A stretch of 64,000 bases of DNA from Laguncularia racemosa (lineage: Eukaryota > Streptophyta > Magnoliopsida > Myrtales > Combretaceae): contig JBBMOL010000090.1 in assembly GCA_037954665.1 (NCBI GenBank), positions 2,418,001 through 2,482,000 of the forward strand, in the 5' to 3' direction. Under the pieces are notes generated by a model that made no database searches, was not told where the DNA came from, and saw nothing but the letters and a program-made list of their open reading frames with translations. Within the stretch, counting starts at the first letter, position 1; every line of letters starts with the position of its first letter. Positions 34,197 to 47,329 of this stretch are shown here, piece by piece. A program made the translations under genes and the position numbers.

Positions 34197-36453
34197 CGCG
34201 ATCCGATCGCAAGAGAGAGAGAGAAGGTGGGGATAGGGGTAGTTTTGGTATTAAGTGAAATTATGGAGTCAGTGTAGAGGAGAGAGAAATCGTGTTTTCG
34301 CCAACCGGAGAAGGGGAGAGAGAGAGAGACAAAGAGAGAGTTGAAAGCGTTTAACAAATTAAATACGGTGGTTTCATTGGGAGAGAAGACAGCAGACCTG
34401 TCTCGTACTAGAGACTCCCAAGTTGACATAAAGTATTATGGCGGTAAAAAGTTAAAAAAAAAAAAAAAAAAACTAAAACTTGAAGACGCCACGTGGAACG
34501 ATGTCGTGAAAGTGATCACGTATGTTTGACTTGCCATCGGGAAGCGCAAGCCTTGAATCCTTTAAATAATCCCGAACCACATATTTGCAAATGGTTTAAA
34601 CCGGACAACCGGCCCGTAATATGTTTGGATCGATAAAAATTTGCTGTGCTAAAAATATTATAATCATATTAAGTTGATTAAAATATGTTATATGTAAAAT
34701 TTAATTTATAGATAGAAATATATGAAAAAATAAAAATTAATTATAAAAAATTATATATCACATGACATATTTTTACAAGTCAACATAATATATTATAGCA
34801 TTCTTGATATAACAAATTTTCATTCGTTTTCGATACACTTCATGATTCATTTGATTCGTATCATCTATTTTCTTTTATTATTTTAATTTTTTTTATATTT
34901 GCTCGAGTTGTATATTTGTTAAAAATAAAATACTAAAATAATAAAAAAATATAAATATATATATACTTCTAATAAAGTATAACTTTAGACTTATCCACCT
35001 TTTATTTCATTCATTTTTATAAAAATTCTAATTAATTTTTTTTTCTAATGTATAAAACATATTTTTGAAATATTTTTCTCAATTAGCATCTTCATTGTAA
35101 TTATGAAATAAGAAGATAGTTTTCAAAATACTACCGTTTAAATAAATACAAATTAAATATAGATTATATACATAAAAAAATCTAAATAAGACATCAATAT
35201 AAATTGAGATTTTCTTTTTAATGTGGCTCATCGGTGTTGATCAATTAAATGGGCTAATGCATCAATCTTGCTACTTTAAAAAGTTTATGGGCATTTAAAT
35301 GAGGAACTCACAAAAACCAACTACAAATTAAAATATTATTTTCAGATAATTTAAGATGATTCATAATGTAATGTTTTATTTTTAGAAAACAATCAACCAG
35401 AATACTATCTTCTATCAATTATGAGATGATTCAAAGAGAAAATTATTAGTGGAGTTAATTGATTTGATAGATTAGGATGACTAAATGAGCCTATTTATCG
35501 AGTCCATGCTATTTCTATAGCTTTGATTTTATTTATATTATTTATTTGATTTGGGAGTTTTGGTATAATATAAAAATAAAATATTAACTCAATTTCCTTT
35601 AAAAGATTAAATAATTTAATAATGGGGTATTAGCGCATAACTTATAATAAGAATTATTACCCTCCTTTTTTATTTTGTGTTGAAATTGAATTGAAAATGA
35701 AAAAATTTTAAAGATATTTCAAAATAGATAAATGTTGAGAACAATAATATTATCTCTATCAACCACTGTAATCCTCCAAATTTAATAGCTTTTTACAACT
35801 ACCTCCATCTCTTATAAATTAATTCTTTTCAAAAATTATATATATAAGGGGGACAGGTTAAGGCTTGAGCATCCCCAGCTCTAGAAAAAAAATTAATTAT
35901 TTAATTTAGACATGCTATCCAAAACATTACTTGAAGTCTAGATTTCTTTTTCTTTTTCTTTTTTTAGCATTACATATGAAATTTAAAAGTTGCTACATGT
36001 CATTTCAAATCAAATTTTTGCTTGTTAAATTTTACTTCTACAATTTATTTATAGTTTAAAGCTCTAAATATTATATTTAATCAAATTTTTACTTGCTAAA
36101 GTTACTATCTATTTAATCTTAATCTTAAAAAAGAAGGCATGGCAAATGCTTATTGGATAAAAAAATATAAGTGTAAACAATTAGAAATGATATAATAAAT
36201 TTGATAAGTAAAAGTTTATTGAATATTAAATCTAACAACTTCAAAGTTTAGGTAGGAAACTGAAAAAAGATCCAAAGCTTAGGTAATGATTTTTATATTA
36301 CCTCTAAAATTCAATCAAAAGTGGAGAATATGTATTATATTTATATTTTAAAGAGCTAATTTTTTAATGATGCTATATATAATTAAGTGGTCAAATGTAT
36401 ACCCTTTGGACATGGGATTATAAGCTCAATCTCACTAAAGTTACTATTTTTTA
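34197..36453. other. Promoter side of the membrane-protein gene, then AT-rich DNA
   Basis: Positions 34197-34340 are rich in GAGA on the plus strand (CTCT on the gene's strand), common in plant leaders and core promoters. The rest is AT-rich with no gene, apart from a homopolymer A run at 34454-34471. Confidence 0.5.
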
Positions 36454-36960
36454 GGAAAAGTATAATTTTAGTCTTTAATATTTACCTACCTTTCTATTTG
36501 AATAATCAACTTTTTTTTTTCTTCTATTTAAGTTTTCAATGTTTTTAAAAACTTAAAAAAATTAAGAATTTTATTAAATTTGTTAAATTTTTTATTAATA
36601 TTAAACATATATTGCTTTTGATTAACCTTAAGCTAGTTGCTTAAGGTAGTAAGGGTATACGTAAATTTTTTTAGTCCATTTTCTTAATTTTAATTATTAT
36701 TTTTGTATCTTTTATTATATTATATCATTAAATATATTTAATATTATCTTTTATTATATTATGTAAATAAATATATTTAATATTATCATTTTTTTAATTT
36801 TACTATTATAAACCAATTTAAAGCTGATACGTGTTACAAATTAATAGAAAATTAATAAATTTGATCAAAATTCTTTTTTTTTTTGGTAAATTTTTGAAAA
36901 CGTTGAGGACTCAAATAGAAAAATAAGTAAATGTTGAAGATTAAAAATATACGTTTTCCC
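36454..36960. mobile_element. Foldback element B (TIR/MITE-like)
   Basis: The left end GAAAAGTATAATTTTAGTC and following TTTACCTACCTTTCTATTTG are inverted at the right end (CAAATAGAAAAATAAGTAAA, then ATACGTTTTCCC), giving terminal inverted repeats of about 75-100 bp. The flanks share ATTTTTTAG and TTTTTTTAG, a possible 9-bp target duplication with one mismatch. It shares ends and core with element A, where the core phrase lies in opposite orientation. No coding capacity. The long inverted repeats and 9-10-bp duplication point to a Mutator-like foldback family. Confidence 0.75.
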
Positions 36961-39900
36961 TTTTTTTAGCTACTTTTGTTATTTGCCTTTTTTGCCTTTC
37001 TTTTACTTTTTTTTTTCCATTATAACAACTAAAACTAAATCTCATTTAATAAAAAACAATAAGTAATCAATAATCGTTAGATGCTATTTATTTATTGGTA
37101 GTTATATTATCTATAATAATTATATTATCAATATTCAATACTATAAATGTTTTGATCTTATAAATAAAGCATTAGTGAACTATAAATTAGTGACTTTTAA
37201 AAAATAAAAAATTGCATATTCAAACATCTAAAGATGCAATGTATGAACTTACTTATAATGAGACTTTGCTTGGGATAAATCATATCATGATCTAAGAAAG
37301 AACAATAAATATCAAATAATGTTATAGTGGGTAATTAATAATTAATGGAGTGGTAATTAAGAAATTACACTTAAATATACTTGGGAAACATAACTTTTAA
37401 TATCAACCCCATATAAAATAAAGACAAATAGCACTAGAATAATTGAAGGATTTTGGGCCCACCAACTCCAATCTGGAAAAATCCTGATTCCAATTTTTGA
37501 TAAGCACAGTGAAACGCCAACAAGATAAGTTGATTCTGGATTTTTCCTCCTTATTCTAGCTCGTGGTGGTCGTGTTTTATGCACAATACTATTTTAACTC
37601 AGTTTATAGGGCATTCGGTCTACGATTTAATGGTTAGGATTATTTTAAAAGTTAACATAATAGAATTTTAAATATTAGATAAAAAATAAATAAATAAGTA
37701 ACCATATTATTAACGACTAATTTTTTTAGAAATAGATAAGAACCCTAATATATATTCTGTAATATTAAGAGAATAGTCTTTTATTTGGCTTCATATTCAG
37801 TTAAAAATTAATTATCCTTAGTAAATTACTATTATGACCTCTAATAATAATAATAATAAAAGAAATAGTTGAGCACCACACACACTTAAAAATTAATTAT
37901 CCTTAGTAAATTAGTATGTTGTATCCTCTAATGCAAAAAAAACAATTGATTGAGCAGTGACAATTATAATAATGGATACATACAAAAGAAGAAAAAAAAA
38001 AACAATTAGTAGCTATGTATATCATATATTTTTTAATATTGATATCAGAAAGTTTGCTCCATTATGGAGAAAAAAAATAACAATTCAACATATTGCAAGT
38101 TAATTTATTTCAGGTCTTCAATATAACAAAATAATTCTTTATTTTGCTTTTCGATTAGTTTTAATATATTAATATTGAGCATACACAATACAAAAACACA
38201 TCTGTTATAGAGTACAATTAGCATCATCAAAAATACCCAATAAAGATACTATTCACTCTTCAATATACTTGACTTTGCTAAACTCTGTAAAAGAAGCCCG
38301 AATAATAGAAGCACCATTGCTTTTATAGGTACTGGAAATGGTATTTTGCAAGATTATCTCTTCTGCAAGCTGTCTCTTCCTTTCTTTAGAAATCCTTTCT
38401 TTCTTTCTATCGAAATGTTAATCCGCTATATATATATATATATATATATTTGCTATCCCAATTCCTTATCTAGAGTGTTTTTCCACTAATGATATATAAA
38501 TATATATACCCAAATAATAAATTAATATTAAATTACGAAAATTTGTTTCATCATATCAAATATATATATATAATTAACGAGTCACACTTGAGATAAAAAA
38601 TTTAAAATAATAAATATTTATCCAAATATAAAGGACTTAATTGAATTTCTTTATGGATATTGAGTACTTCAAATGTATCTATCATGGGATCCATCTTGTT
38701 TCATCACTATGTAACAATTTATATATATATATATTTAGTTCAGATCATAGAGCATATACATGTTTCACAAGCAAAATATTAGGTTGAGATGGCTATAATC
38801 AATGTTGATTACTAACCATTGTACCTGTTCATTTGTTCTGATTTTAATATATGTCATTAGAATTGATATGATATTAGGATTAACATGTTTAGCAAGTAAG
38901 TTGGCAGGTTGACATAGGATAATAAGGTTAGCATTCTAATTAAATGGATTGATGGATTAACAAGTCGTATTAGGTAGGAAATTGTTTGACCTTCCCGAAT
39001 GCACCCGCATGTTACCTGAAATTGACACTAAAACATATATTAACATTGTTACATAGATGGGCCACCTAGGAGGAAGGGTTACGAGGGGTTGTGTGGGACG
39101 ATTGTGTTTTGGCTTTCTTGTGGTGAGTGGAGGTGCATTGGTGGACGGGTAGCTAGAGGATGGAAGAAAGTTAAGAAGAAAAGAGAGATGGTGGGAGGCA
39201 ATAAAGGGTATAGAGGAAGGTAGATGAGACACAAAAGTGGTGGATAGCGGTGGCACTGAATGGTATGATGGTGGGGTGGAGTAACGCTATCACCTTGGTT
39301 TGAGGAGGGGCTTTGGTGGTCATCAAGGGAGACAATGTGGGTAGGCAAATAGCATCGAGTTCGAGTGGTCGGTTTGAATAAGAGGTTGCTATTGTAGAAG
39401 AAATGCTTTTAGTAGGTGTCAAAGCGATAGGTGGCCAGAAATGAATGAGGTTAAGTTTTCCAAAAATAAAAATAAAAAATAAAACTATATTTATAATTCA
39501 ATTCGAATTGGTTTAATTAAATCCCCTATTTACAGCAAAGAACGTTAACCAATTCATTGCAAATAACCTAGAGGGAACTTAGAAAGCTAATGAAGGAATT
39601 TTGAGGTGGAAATGCGATGGAAGAACAATGAAACTCACATTAAATTTGCAACAAAAACCGATCGCTATGTGATGACTTTTTTTTTTAATAAATTATATAA
39701 AGGTGATATCTATTTTCGTGCTTTTATAATTTAATAACCTATGTTTTACTTTTATTTATTTTTAAATATATGATTAGTATTGTTCTTTTATCATTGTTCA
39801 TCGTGAATTAAGAATAACACGTCGTTACTCGTGTATATGCCTCAAAAAAATGGAGAAATCATGCATACTTTACTAAATCGAACAAAGTAACACTCTTTTC

Positions 39901-40069
39901 ACTTTCAAATTCGATTACAATTGTTAACCTATTACAATGCTACTCTATCTCATTTCTTGATTTAATTTCCAAGGAGCTTTTTCCTTCTTCTTTTTCTTTT
40001 GCAATTTTAGACAATATAGATGAAAATTTCCCTATGTAAGCTTTCATCCTTACTCTTTCTTTTTTGCTT
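36961..40069. other. AT-rich intergenic DNA with small repeats
   Basis: No gene is supported. It includes a diverged two-copy tandem duplication (37801-37968), a (TA)n run at 38427-38449, and a G-rich patch at 39060-39340 whose minus strand reads Pro/Ser/Thr-rich open frames without any domain. Confidence 0.5.
37801..37968. repeat. Diverged two-copy tandem duplication, unit ~85 bp
   Basis: TTAAAAATTAATTATCCTTA occurs at 37801 and 37886, followed in both copies by related text ending in TTGAGCA. The two copies have drifted in their right halves. Confidence 0.75.
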
Positions 40070-40940
40070 TTGTAACACTGCAAAGGAGGACCCGAATTTT
40101 TCTACTAAAACTATCATGTTACATATATATCCATTACATGATAATCGCCTTACGAGTCAAAGGCCGCAAGATTTTAGATAATTATTTAATCAATTACACT
40201 AATCATATTATGTATAATCATATAATAAGATAATAACTATGGATTATTATGTTTCACAGTTGATCAAGATTATAGAAAATCTAAATCCCCTACCAAAACA
40301 ATAAAATGGATAAATAATTTTAAGTCTTACAATTTTGATTTCCACATCAAGTTCCTAATATTAAAATTACATCTAAATAATCTATCAAGACTCATCTTAC
40401 TCTTATTTTTTATTCCAAAAGCTCCTGTGGCATAATATCTTATCCTATCCTAAGTTTTTGTGATGTTTCCCACAAAACAGTTTATAGAGGGGTAAGCATA
40501 TTGTGATTCAGTGAGATGGGAGTGCAGTACTTTCATTATTACACACGCACAAGCAATTCAAGTAAGTTTTCAATCATATGCTATGTATAAACAACCATAT
40601 GTAATGTAACATTGTATGCAATATTTTGGTAACCAGTATGAAATCTAAGGTTTAACACCCTTCTCAACATTAGGTTGGGGATTTTCATTTACCATCAGTG
40701 CTCGAGTATCCCATCTTACTTAATTCTCGTCTTTTCACTTAATTAGTTATCTCAAGTCTTTTAAAGTCTTAAGCTCTAGGTGCCTTAATTGCATACTAAG
40801 TACACACACCCTCAAGGATGGGCGAGACCCTTTAAACTCGGTTCTATCAAAGACGCAACAACCCTCAAGTCACTTAATTCGCCAATGGCAGAACATTAAT
40901 CCATAAACAATTTGTTCTTACACATGCTGTAGCAATGATA
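40070..40940. repeat. Dispersed repeat, copy B (probable old LTR fragment)
   Basis: It begins TGTAACACTGCAAAGGAGG and follows the same order of landmarks as 4795-5720, with many substitutions. The start TGTAACA would suit an LTR end. No coding content. Gypsy-2 sits about 0.9 kb downstream, and the sequence beyond Gypsy-2 (47.7-48.6 kb) looks like a continuation of the same repeat, so copy B may be interrupted by Gypsy-2. Confidence 0.55.
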
Positions 40941-41821
40941 ACTTTCAACACAATAGCTAAATTAATAATAGCACATTATAGCCCAATTTCATCAACCATT
41001 AAATCAACAAACCATGAAGCATCAACTGCTCTTATTAATAGGCAACAACAAAATTGTCCAAATATTCAACAAATCAACCATCACTCATCAAACATGTTCA
41101 ACTCTATTTATTTGCCATTATGTTTCCTCATTCACCTCACATTTATAAGTATATGTACCTATATGTGTCTTATGTATATACATATTTATTTATTGTCTAA
41201 TGATATGTATATATATACTAAGTTGATAAGGAAATAGATTGGCTTACACTCATATTTATAAATCTATAAATATATGTATATACATATGTAAATCTTCACG
41301 TTTATGTATAAATATATATTTCCAACATATACACATGTGTACTAATGTATGTATGAAAATATATATTTAGTTAGAGAAATAAGGATGCGTATGCAAATTT
41401 TTATAAGCCGATGAGTAGCAAAATAAGTATATATTATATCTTGCAATTGAAAGTAGTTATATATGTAAATATATATATAATTTATAAGTCTATATATATC
41501 TACATATTTTTACCTTTTGATTTACAGTTATACCCATATACATATATAACAGTTTGTCACATTATTTATTGAAATTCCTTCTTTCATTAACACCGTCATT
41601 AAGTTTGAAGAGTTTTAATAGTTACTAAATTTTCTATTTTCATTTATGACATTTTTATGTTCTTACTAATTTTTATAATTATCGTGTAGATAATAAGTAT
41701 TTATATTTACTAATTATATATGCTTGCTTTTGGGATGAGATATTTATATTTATAAATAAATGTCTATATATGTGTGTGTGTGTGTGTGTTAATTTCCTTG
41801 TTTTCATACGTGTATATATAG
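40941..41821. other. AT-rich spacer before Gypsy-2
   Basis: It is dominated by TATATA/TACATA words and a (TG)n run at about 41770-41789. No gene. It may be part of dispersed repeat copy B. Confidence 0.45.
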
Positions 41822-41974
41822 TAATGTGATGCGGACATCGTGGAGGGCACAGCGGCTTACACGGCCCAAGGGCACGACCGTGTATAATTTTACCCGAACC
41901 GTGTATCACTTACACGGGCCCAGGCATGCCCAGCGACACGACCGTGTGCTCCAGTAGGATTCTCACAGAGTCAT

Positions 41975-42217
41975 ACACGGCCTAAAGGCACGGTTGTGTA
42001 TGAAACCGTGTACTATTCTCATCATATACACAGAAGCCCACACGGCCTAAAGGAACGGCCGTGTACTCGACCGTGTATTATGATCGTCGCATGCCTAGAA
42101 ACATACACGACCTAGAGGCACGGCCGTGTATGAGACCGTGTACTATGCGTGCCGCGTGCCCAGAAGCATACATGGCTTAGAGGCACGGTCGTGTATGAAA
42201 CCGTGTACTATGCGTGT
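41975..42217 (+). repeat. 65-bp tandem subrepeats in the U3 of Gypsy-2 5' LTR
   Basis: Units start at 41975, 42040, 42105 and 42170, exactly 65 bp apart; an older partial unit starts near 41859. Each reads CACGGC, a 6-7-bp spacer, then CACGGCCGTGT or a close variant, then ACCGTGTA. CACGGCCGTG is a perfect palindrome. The same array recurs in the 3' LTR (47189, 47254, 47319 and 47384). Confidence 0.95.
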
Positions 42218-42280
42218 ATTTTATTATTTCTTTCCACGTGTACGCTTAGATTTTCCCCTTTTAGATATTTTACGGGGACA

Positions 42281-42288
42281 TATAAATA
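42281..42288 (+). promoter_or_regulatory. LTR promoter TATA box of Gypsy-2
   Basis: TATAAATA lies about 65 bp downstream of the subrepeat array and about 175 bp before the LTR end. This is the expected place for the U3/R promoter. Confidence 0.65.
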
Positions 42289-42465
42289 CTCTTTTGTCAA
42301 ATAGATTAGGGTACGTTTTATTATCATATTGGAATATACTTTGAGAGAGAGTTTTCTCCAATTTTCGGATTGTGCGCAACCAAATTTACATCAAAGATCG
42401 TTTCTTTGTTGTGTGAAACCAATCCAATCTCGGTTGTTTCGTTACGCTTTCCGCACTGCGTCAGT

Positions 42466-42477
42466 TGGTATCAGAGC
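42466..42477 (+). other. Primer-binding site of Gypsy-2
   Basis: TGGTATCAGAGC, two bases after the 5' LTR, complementary to the 3' end of plant initiator tRNA-Met. Confidence 0.93.
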
Positions 42478-42496
42478 AAGGCAATTTCCTGCGGAG

Positions 42497-45400
42497 ATGT
42501 CGACTAATGGTGGTGTTGATGGCGGTCGTGTTCTCGACCTTGATCGAGATGCGGAAGTCCAAGGAGTCAATCAAGGGGCTCCAAGGGCAGTGGTTGAAGC
42601 CATGGAGCAGAGACTTGGGCGTGTAGAGCAACGCCTGGAGGATCTGGTGGCGCGGTTCGACGCCATGTTGATGGACCACAACGGTCATAGGGGTGTTGTT
42701 GGGAATCGACCGGGGGTAGCAGCTGCCCGCAGCGACCTTATCAATGACTTTGTTGCCGGAAACCAATGGAACCGGAGAATTGACGGAAGCTCTTCTGAGG
42801 AAGAGGAAGGAATTTTACGGAGGAGAGAACAACCACCGCGAAGGGGTGGTGTTGTTGGCAGTGGAAGATTTCGTGGCATTGATGATTGGAATGAACCAGC
42901 ATATGGGGGTGGATATCGACGCAATCACCAAGGGTTCGACCATGCTGAAGGCGGAGACTTCCGTCTTAAGGTAGATATCCCTTCTTTTAATGGTAATTTA
43001 AATATATAAGAGTTTTTAGATTGGCTGGCGGAGGTCGATAGGTTCTTTGACTATATGGAGGTTCCTGAGGATAGGAGGGTGAGAATGGTTGCTTGTAGAT
43101 TGAAAGAAGGGGCGTCTGCATGGTGGGATAGATTGCAGCACCGTAGGCAAAGGGAAGGGCGACAACCGATTAGAACACGGTACCGTATGCGAAATCTACT
43201 GCAGCGGGATTTCTTGCCACCCGATTACGAACAAATCCTCTTCCAACAGTATCAGCGGTGCCGACAAGGGCAGAGGACGGTGCATGAATACACCGCGGAG
43301 TTTATGAGGCTAGCGGAGAGAAATGATTTAAGAGAGACCGAGGGTCAACAGGTGGCACGGTTTGTAGACGGGTTGAAGCTTCAGATAAGAGATAAGATAG
43401 GGGTGACGGTGTTTCGAACCGTGAATGACGCAAAGAAGTTGGCTCTCCGAGCAGAAATGATGATACAAGAACAGAGCGTAAGGTTTGGAGGTAGTAAAAG
43501 GACTTACACTTACGAAGGTCCTGGTAATAGTAGTAAAGGAACTGGTGAGAGACCTCGAGGAGGGGTTGAGAAGCCAGCGGGAAGTATGGACAGGAGAGAA
43601 GACAAGGCGGAAGGAAAGAGACCGATGGAGAATAGAGACACCCCAAGGCAAAACAATCCATATGCCAAGCCGATACTGGGAAAATGTTATAGATGTAATC
43701 AGCTGGGGCATCGATCAAATGAGTGCCCAAATAGACGCACCATAAACATTGTCGAGAGGGAAGAGGAGGAAGAAGTGTGTTGTGAACCAGACGGTGATGA
43801 TGAGTACTATGAGGAGGTTGACGACGGGGTAGAACCTAATTACGTAATTAGGAGGATGATGTTGGCACCAAAACAAGAGGATAGCTCACAACGACACCAA
43901 TTGTTTCGCACTAGGTGCACGATTGGTGGGAGAGTGTTTGACTTGATTATCGACAGTGGGAGTTGTGAAAACATCATTGGGAAGGAAGTCGTAAAGAAGC
44001 TCCAATTACCGACAGAGAAGCATCCAAGTCCGTACACCATCGGATGGATCAAAGCGGTAGAACGGATAGAGGTAAAGGAGAGATGTAGAGTTCCTTTCTC
44101 GATCGGTAAATATCGAGATGAAGTGTACTGCGACATCGTCGATATAGACGCTTGTCATTTGCTGTTCGGTCGTCCTTGGCAATTTGATGTAGATGCCCAA
44201 CATGCAGGGAAGGAGAACAAGTATAGGTTGGAGAAAGAGGGGGTGAAGTATACACTACTGCCATTAATGGATAAGCAACCCAAAATCTAGAAAGCGAAAG
44301 GGAAGTCCTTTCTTACGATCACTCAATCGGAAAGAGAGATGACCGAAGACATCAAGGAATCCCGCTTGATGCATGCTCTAGTAGTGAAAAATGTGGGAGA
44401 GGACATGAGTAACGCAGAGATTCCGGAAGAAGTGAAGGAATTATTAGATGAATTCAAAGAAGTCGTTCCGGAAGACTTACCGGAGGGATTACCTCCCTTG
44501 CGGGACATCCAACATCACATTGACTTGGTGCCGGGAGCTAGTTTTCCCAACCTCCCTCACTACCGGATGAGTCCCAAGGAAACGGAGATCTTACAGGAGA
44601 AGGTTCAGAACTTGCTTGATAAGGGATTCATTCGAGATAGCTTGAGTCCCTGTGCCGTACCAGCACTACTAACGCCTAAGAAAGATGGGAGTTGGAGGAT
44701 GTGCGTGGATAGCCGAGCAATCAACAAAATCACAATTGGGTACAAATTCCCCATACCTCGCATTGAGGACATGTTGGATCGACTAAGTGGGGCAGTGGTG
44801 TTCTCCAAGATAGACCTTCGAAGCGGGTACCATCAAATTCGGGTCAGACCTGGGGATGAGTGGAAGACCGCCTTCAAAACGAAAGAGGGGCTATACGAAT
44901 GGATGGTCATGCCATTCGGACTCAGCAATGCACCGAGTACCTTCATGCGCGTGATGAACCAGGTAATTAAACCCTTCATAGGCCGATTTGTTATCGTTTA
45001 TTTTGATGACATATTAATATATAGCAAGATTCGGGAGGAGCATCTAGTGCACTTGAAAGATGTTTTGAGGGTGCTGCAAGGGAACAAACTCTATGCTAAT
45101 ATCAAAAAGTGTGTGTTTCTGTCATCAAAGTTGTTATTTTTGGGGTTCATAGTGAGTGGGGAAGGAATCATGGTGGATGAAGATAAGGTACGAGTCATTA
45201 GAGATTGGCCTACACCCAAGACAATCACCGAGCTGAGGAGTTTCCTAGGGTTAGCAGGGTTCTACAGACGTTTTATAAGACACTTTAGCACGGTGGCGGC
45301 TCCCTTAACCGAATGTTTAAAGAAAGGGCGGTTTCATTGGGATGAGGAAGCTCAGGCGGGATTCATCGTGCTCAAAGAGCGACTATGTAGTGCACCAGTG

Positions 45401-47329
45401 TTGACCTTACCGGACTTCAACAAATTATTCGAAGTTGATTGCGATGCTAGTGGCGTAGGTATTGGGGCGGTACTCTCTCAAGAGAAGAAGCCTGTTGCAT
45501 TTTATAGTGAGAAACTCTGTGAGGCCAGGCGGAAATGGTCCACATATGACAAGGAGTTCTACTCCGTGGTTAGGGCCTTGAGAATGTGGGAACATTATTT
45601 GGTGGGCAAGGAGTTTGTATTATACTCTGATTACGTTGCCTTGAAACACCTGAGCAATCAGACCCGCATTTGCAAAGACATGCACGCTCGATGGATACAA
45701 TTCTTGCAGAAATTTCTGTTTCGTTTGATGCATAAATCTAGGGTTCAGAACAAGGTGGCCGACGCACTAAGCCGAAGAGCGGATTTGCTAGTGACTTTGA
45801 GAGCTGAAGTAGTGGGATTTGAACAGTTGAAGGAGCTGTATGAAACGGATGGGGATTTTGGAGCTACCTGGAGGAAGTGCACTAATAAGGAACCCGTTGA
45901 CAGTTATTATATCCTGGAGGGTTATTTGATGAGGGAGAATCAACTTTGTATTCGTGCATCCTCCTTGAGAGAGAAGGTGATCCGAGGTCTCCATGGAGGG
46001 GGACTCACCGGCCATTTGGGGCGGGACAAAACACTAGCAACAGTGGCTGCAAGATATTATTGGCCTCAGTTGCATAGGGATGTCAGTCGGATAGTGCAAC
46101 GCTGCTACATCTGTCAAACATCCAAGGGGCACTCTCAGAATACGGGACTCTACACTCCCTTACCCGTACCTGAGAACATTTGGAAAGACCTATCCATGGA
46201 CTTCGTCCTAGGTTTGCCTCGTACCCAACGAGGTGCTGACACTGTTTTTGTAGTTGTGGACAGGTTTTCCAAGATGGCTCACTTCATCCCATGTAAGAAG
46301 ACGGCGGATGCTCAGAATGTAGCCAGACTATTCTTTAAGGAGGTGGTCCGATTACATGGGGTTCCCAAATCCATCACTTCTGATAGGGACACCCGATTCC
46401 TTAGCCACTTCTGAAGGACGCTTTGGTACATGTTCAACTCGTCCCTCAACTTCAGCAGCACAGCCCACCCACAAACCGATGGACAAACCGAAGTGACGAA
46501 CAGGACCCTTAGCAATATGATAAGAAGTATCTGTGGAGAGAAACCAAAGCAATGGGACCTGGCATTGTCTCAAGCAAAGTTTGCCTACAATAACTCGATC
46601 CACAGAACTACCGGTAAATCTCCTTTCTCAGTGGTCTACACCAAGGCACCTTCTCACGCTCTGGACCTAGTTTCCCTACCCAAAGGTGTGGAGGCCAACA
46701 TAGCAGCAAAGCACCTGGCGTCAGAGATCAAAGAACAAATTGAGAAAGTGAATGAGCGCTATAAGAAGGCAGCTGATAGGCATAAGAAGAAGGAGTTGTT
46801 CGAGGTGGGAGACCTCGTGTTGGTGTTCTTAAGGAAAGAACGCTTCCCCGTGGGTACATATAGCAAGTGGCAGCCGAAGAAGTATGAGCCCTAAAAAATA
46901 GTGGCCAAAATCAATGACAACGCCTATGTGGTTGGCTTTCCGGAAAGCATGAAGATCTCCCGGACCTTCAATGTGGCGGATTTATCTCCATTTTACACGG
47001 ATGACGCACCCCTTTATCCAGAAGCGAACTCGGGGTCGAGTTCTACCTTGGTGGGAGAGAATGATGCGGACATCGTGGAGGGCACAGCGGCTTACACGGC
47101 CCAAGGGCACGGCCGTGTATCACTTACACGGGCCCAGGCATGCCCAGCGACACGACCGTGTGCTCCAGTAGGATTCTCACAGAGTCATACACGGCCTAAA
47201 GGCACGACCGTGTATGAAACCGTGTACTATTCTCGTCATATACACAGAAGCCCACACGGCCTAAAGGAACGGCCGTGTACTCGACCGTGTATTATGATCG
47301 TCGCATGCCTAGAGACATACACGGCCTAG
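42497..47329 (+). pseudogene. Gypsy-2 gag-pol polyprotein, one frame with four stop codons
   Basis: The ATG at 42497 opens Gag. One reading frame runs to 47329, interrupted only by TAA at 43007, TAG at 44288, TGA at 46412 and TAA at 46892; I see no frameshift. Gag includes the capsid-like stretch (WWDRLQ...FMRLAERNDLRE) and one zinc knuckle, CYRCNQLGHRSNEC. Protease has VFDLIIDSGSCENIIG. Reverse transcriptase has VYFDDILIYS. RNase H has VDCDASGVG. Integrase has HLGRDKT...CYICQTSKG, then SMDFVLG, SDRDTRF and DGQTEVTN. The C-terminus (LRKERFPVGTYSKWQPKKY) has no clear chromodomain. The frame passes through the polypurine tract and ends inside the 3' LTR. The stops at 46412 and 46892 fall in the integrase. 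Confidence 0.93.
47050..47061 (+). other. Polypurine tract of Gypsy-2
   Basis: GGTGGGAGAGAA immediately before the 3' LTR. It also codes for the VGEN residues of the pol frame. Confidence 0.92.

Larger units (their letters stand above)
41827..42463 (+). repeat. 5' LTR of Gypsy-2
   Basis: It contains the 65-bp subrepeat array, then a TATAAATA box at 42281-42288, and ends CTGCGTCA. Confidence 0.97.

Noticed and set aside
38957..39422. Overlapping Pro/Ser/Thr-rich frames on the minus strand
   Set aside because: They come from a G-rich patch on the plus strand; no domain, signal peptide or consistent single frame.
41975..42235. CRISPR-like array of regularly spaced repeats
   Set aside because: The 65-bp units are whole tandem repeats inside an LTR, without unique spacers, in a plant nuclear genome.
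46430..47060. Chromodomain at the integrase C-terminus of Gypsy-2
   Set aside because: The sequence ends shortly after the RKERFP...NVADLSPFY module with no aromatic-cage chromodomain pattern.
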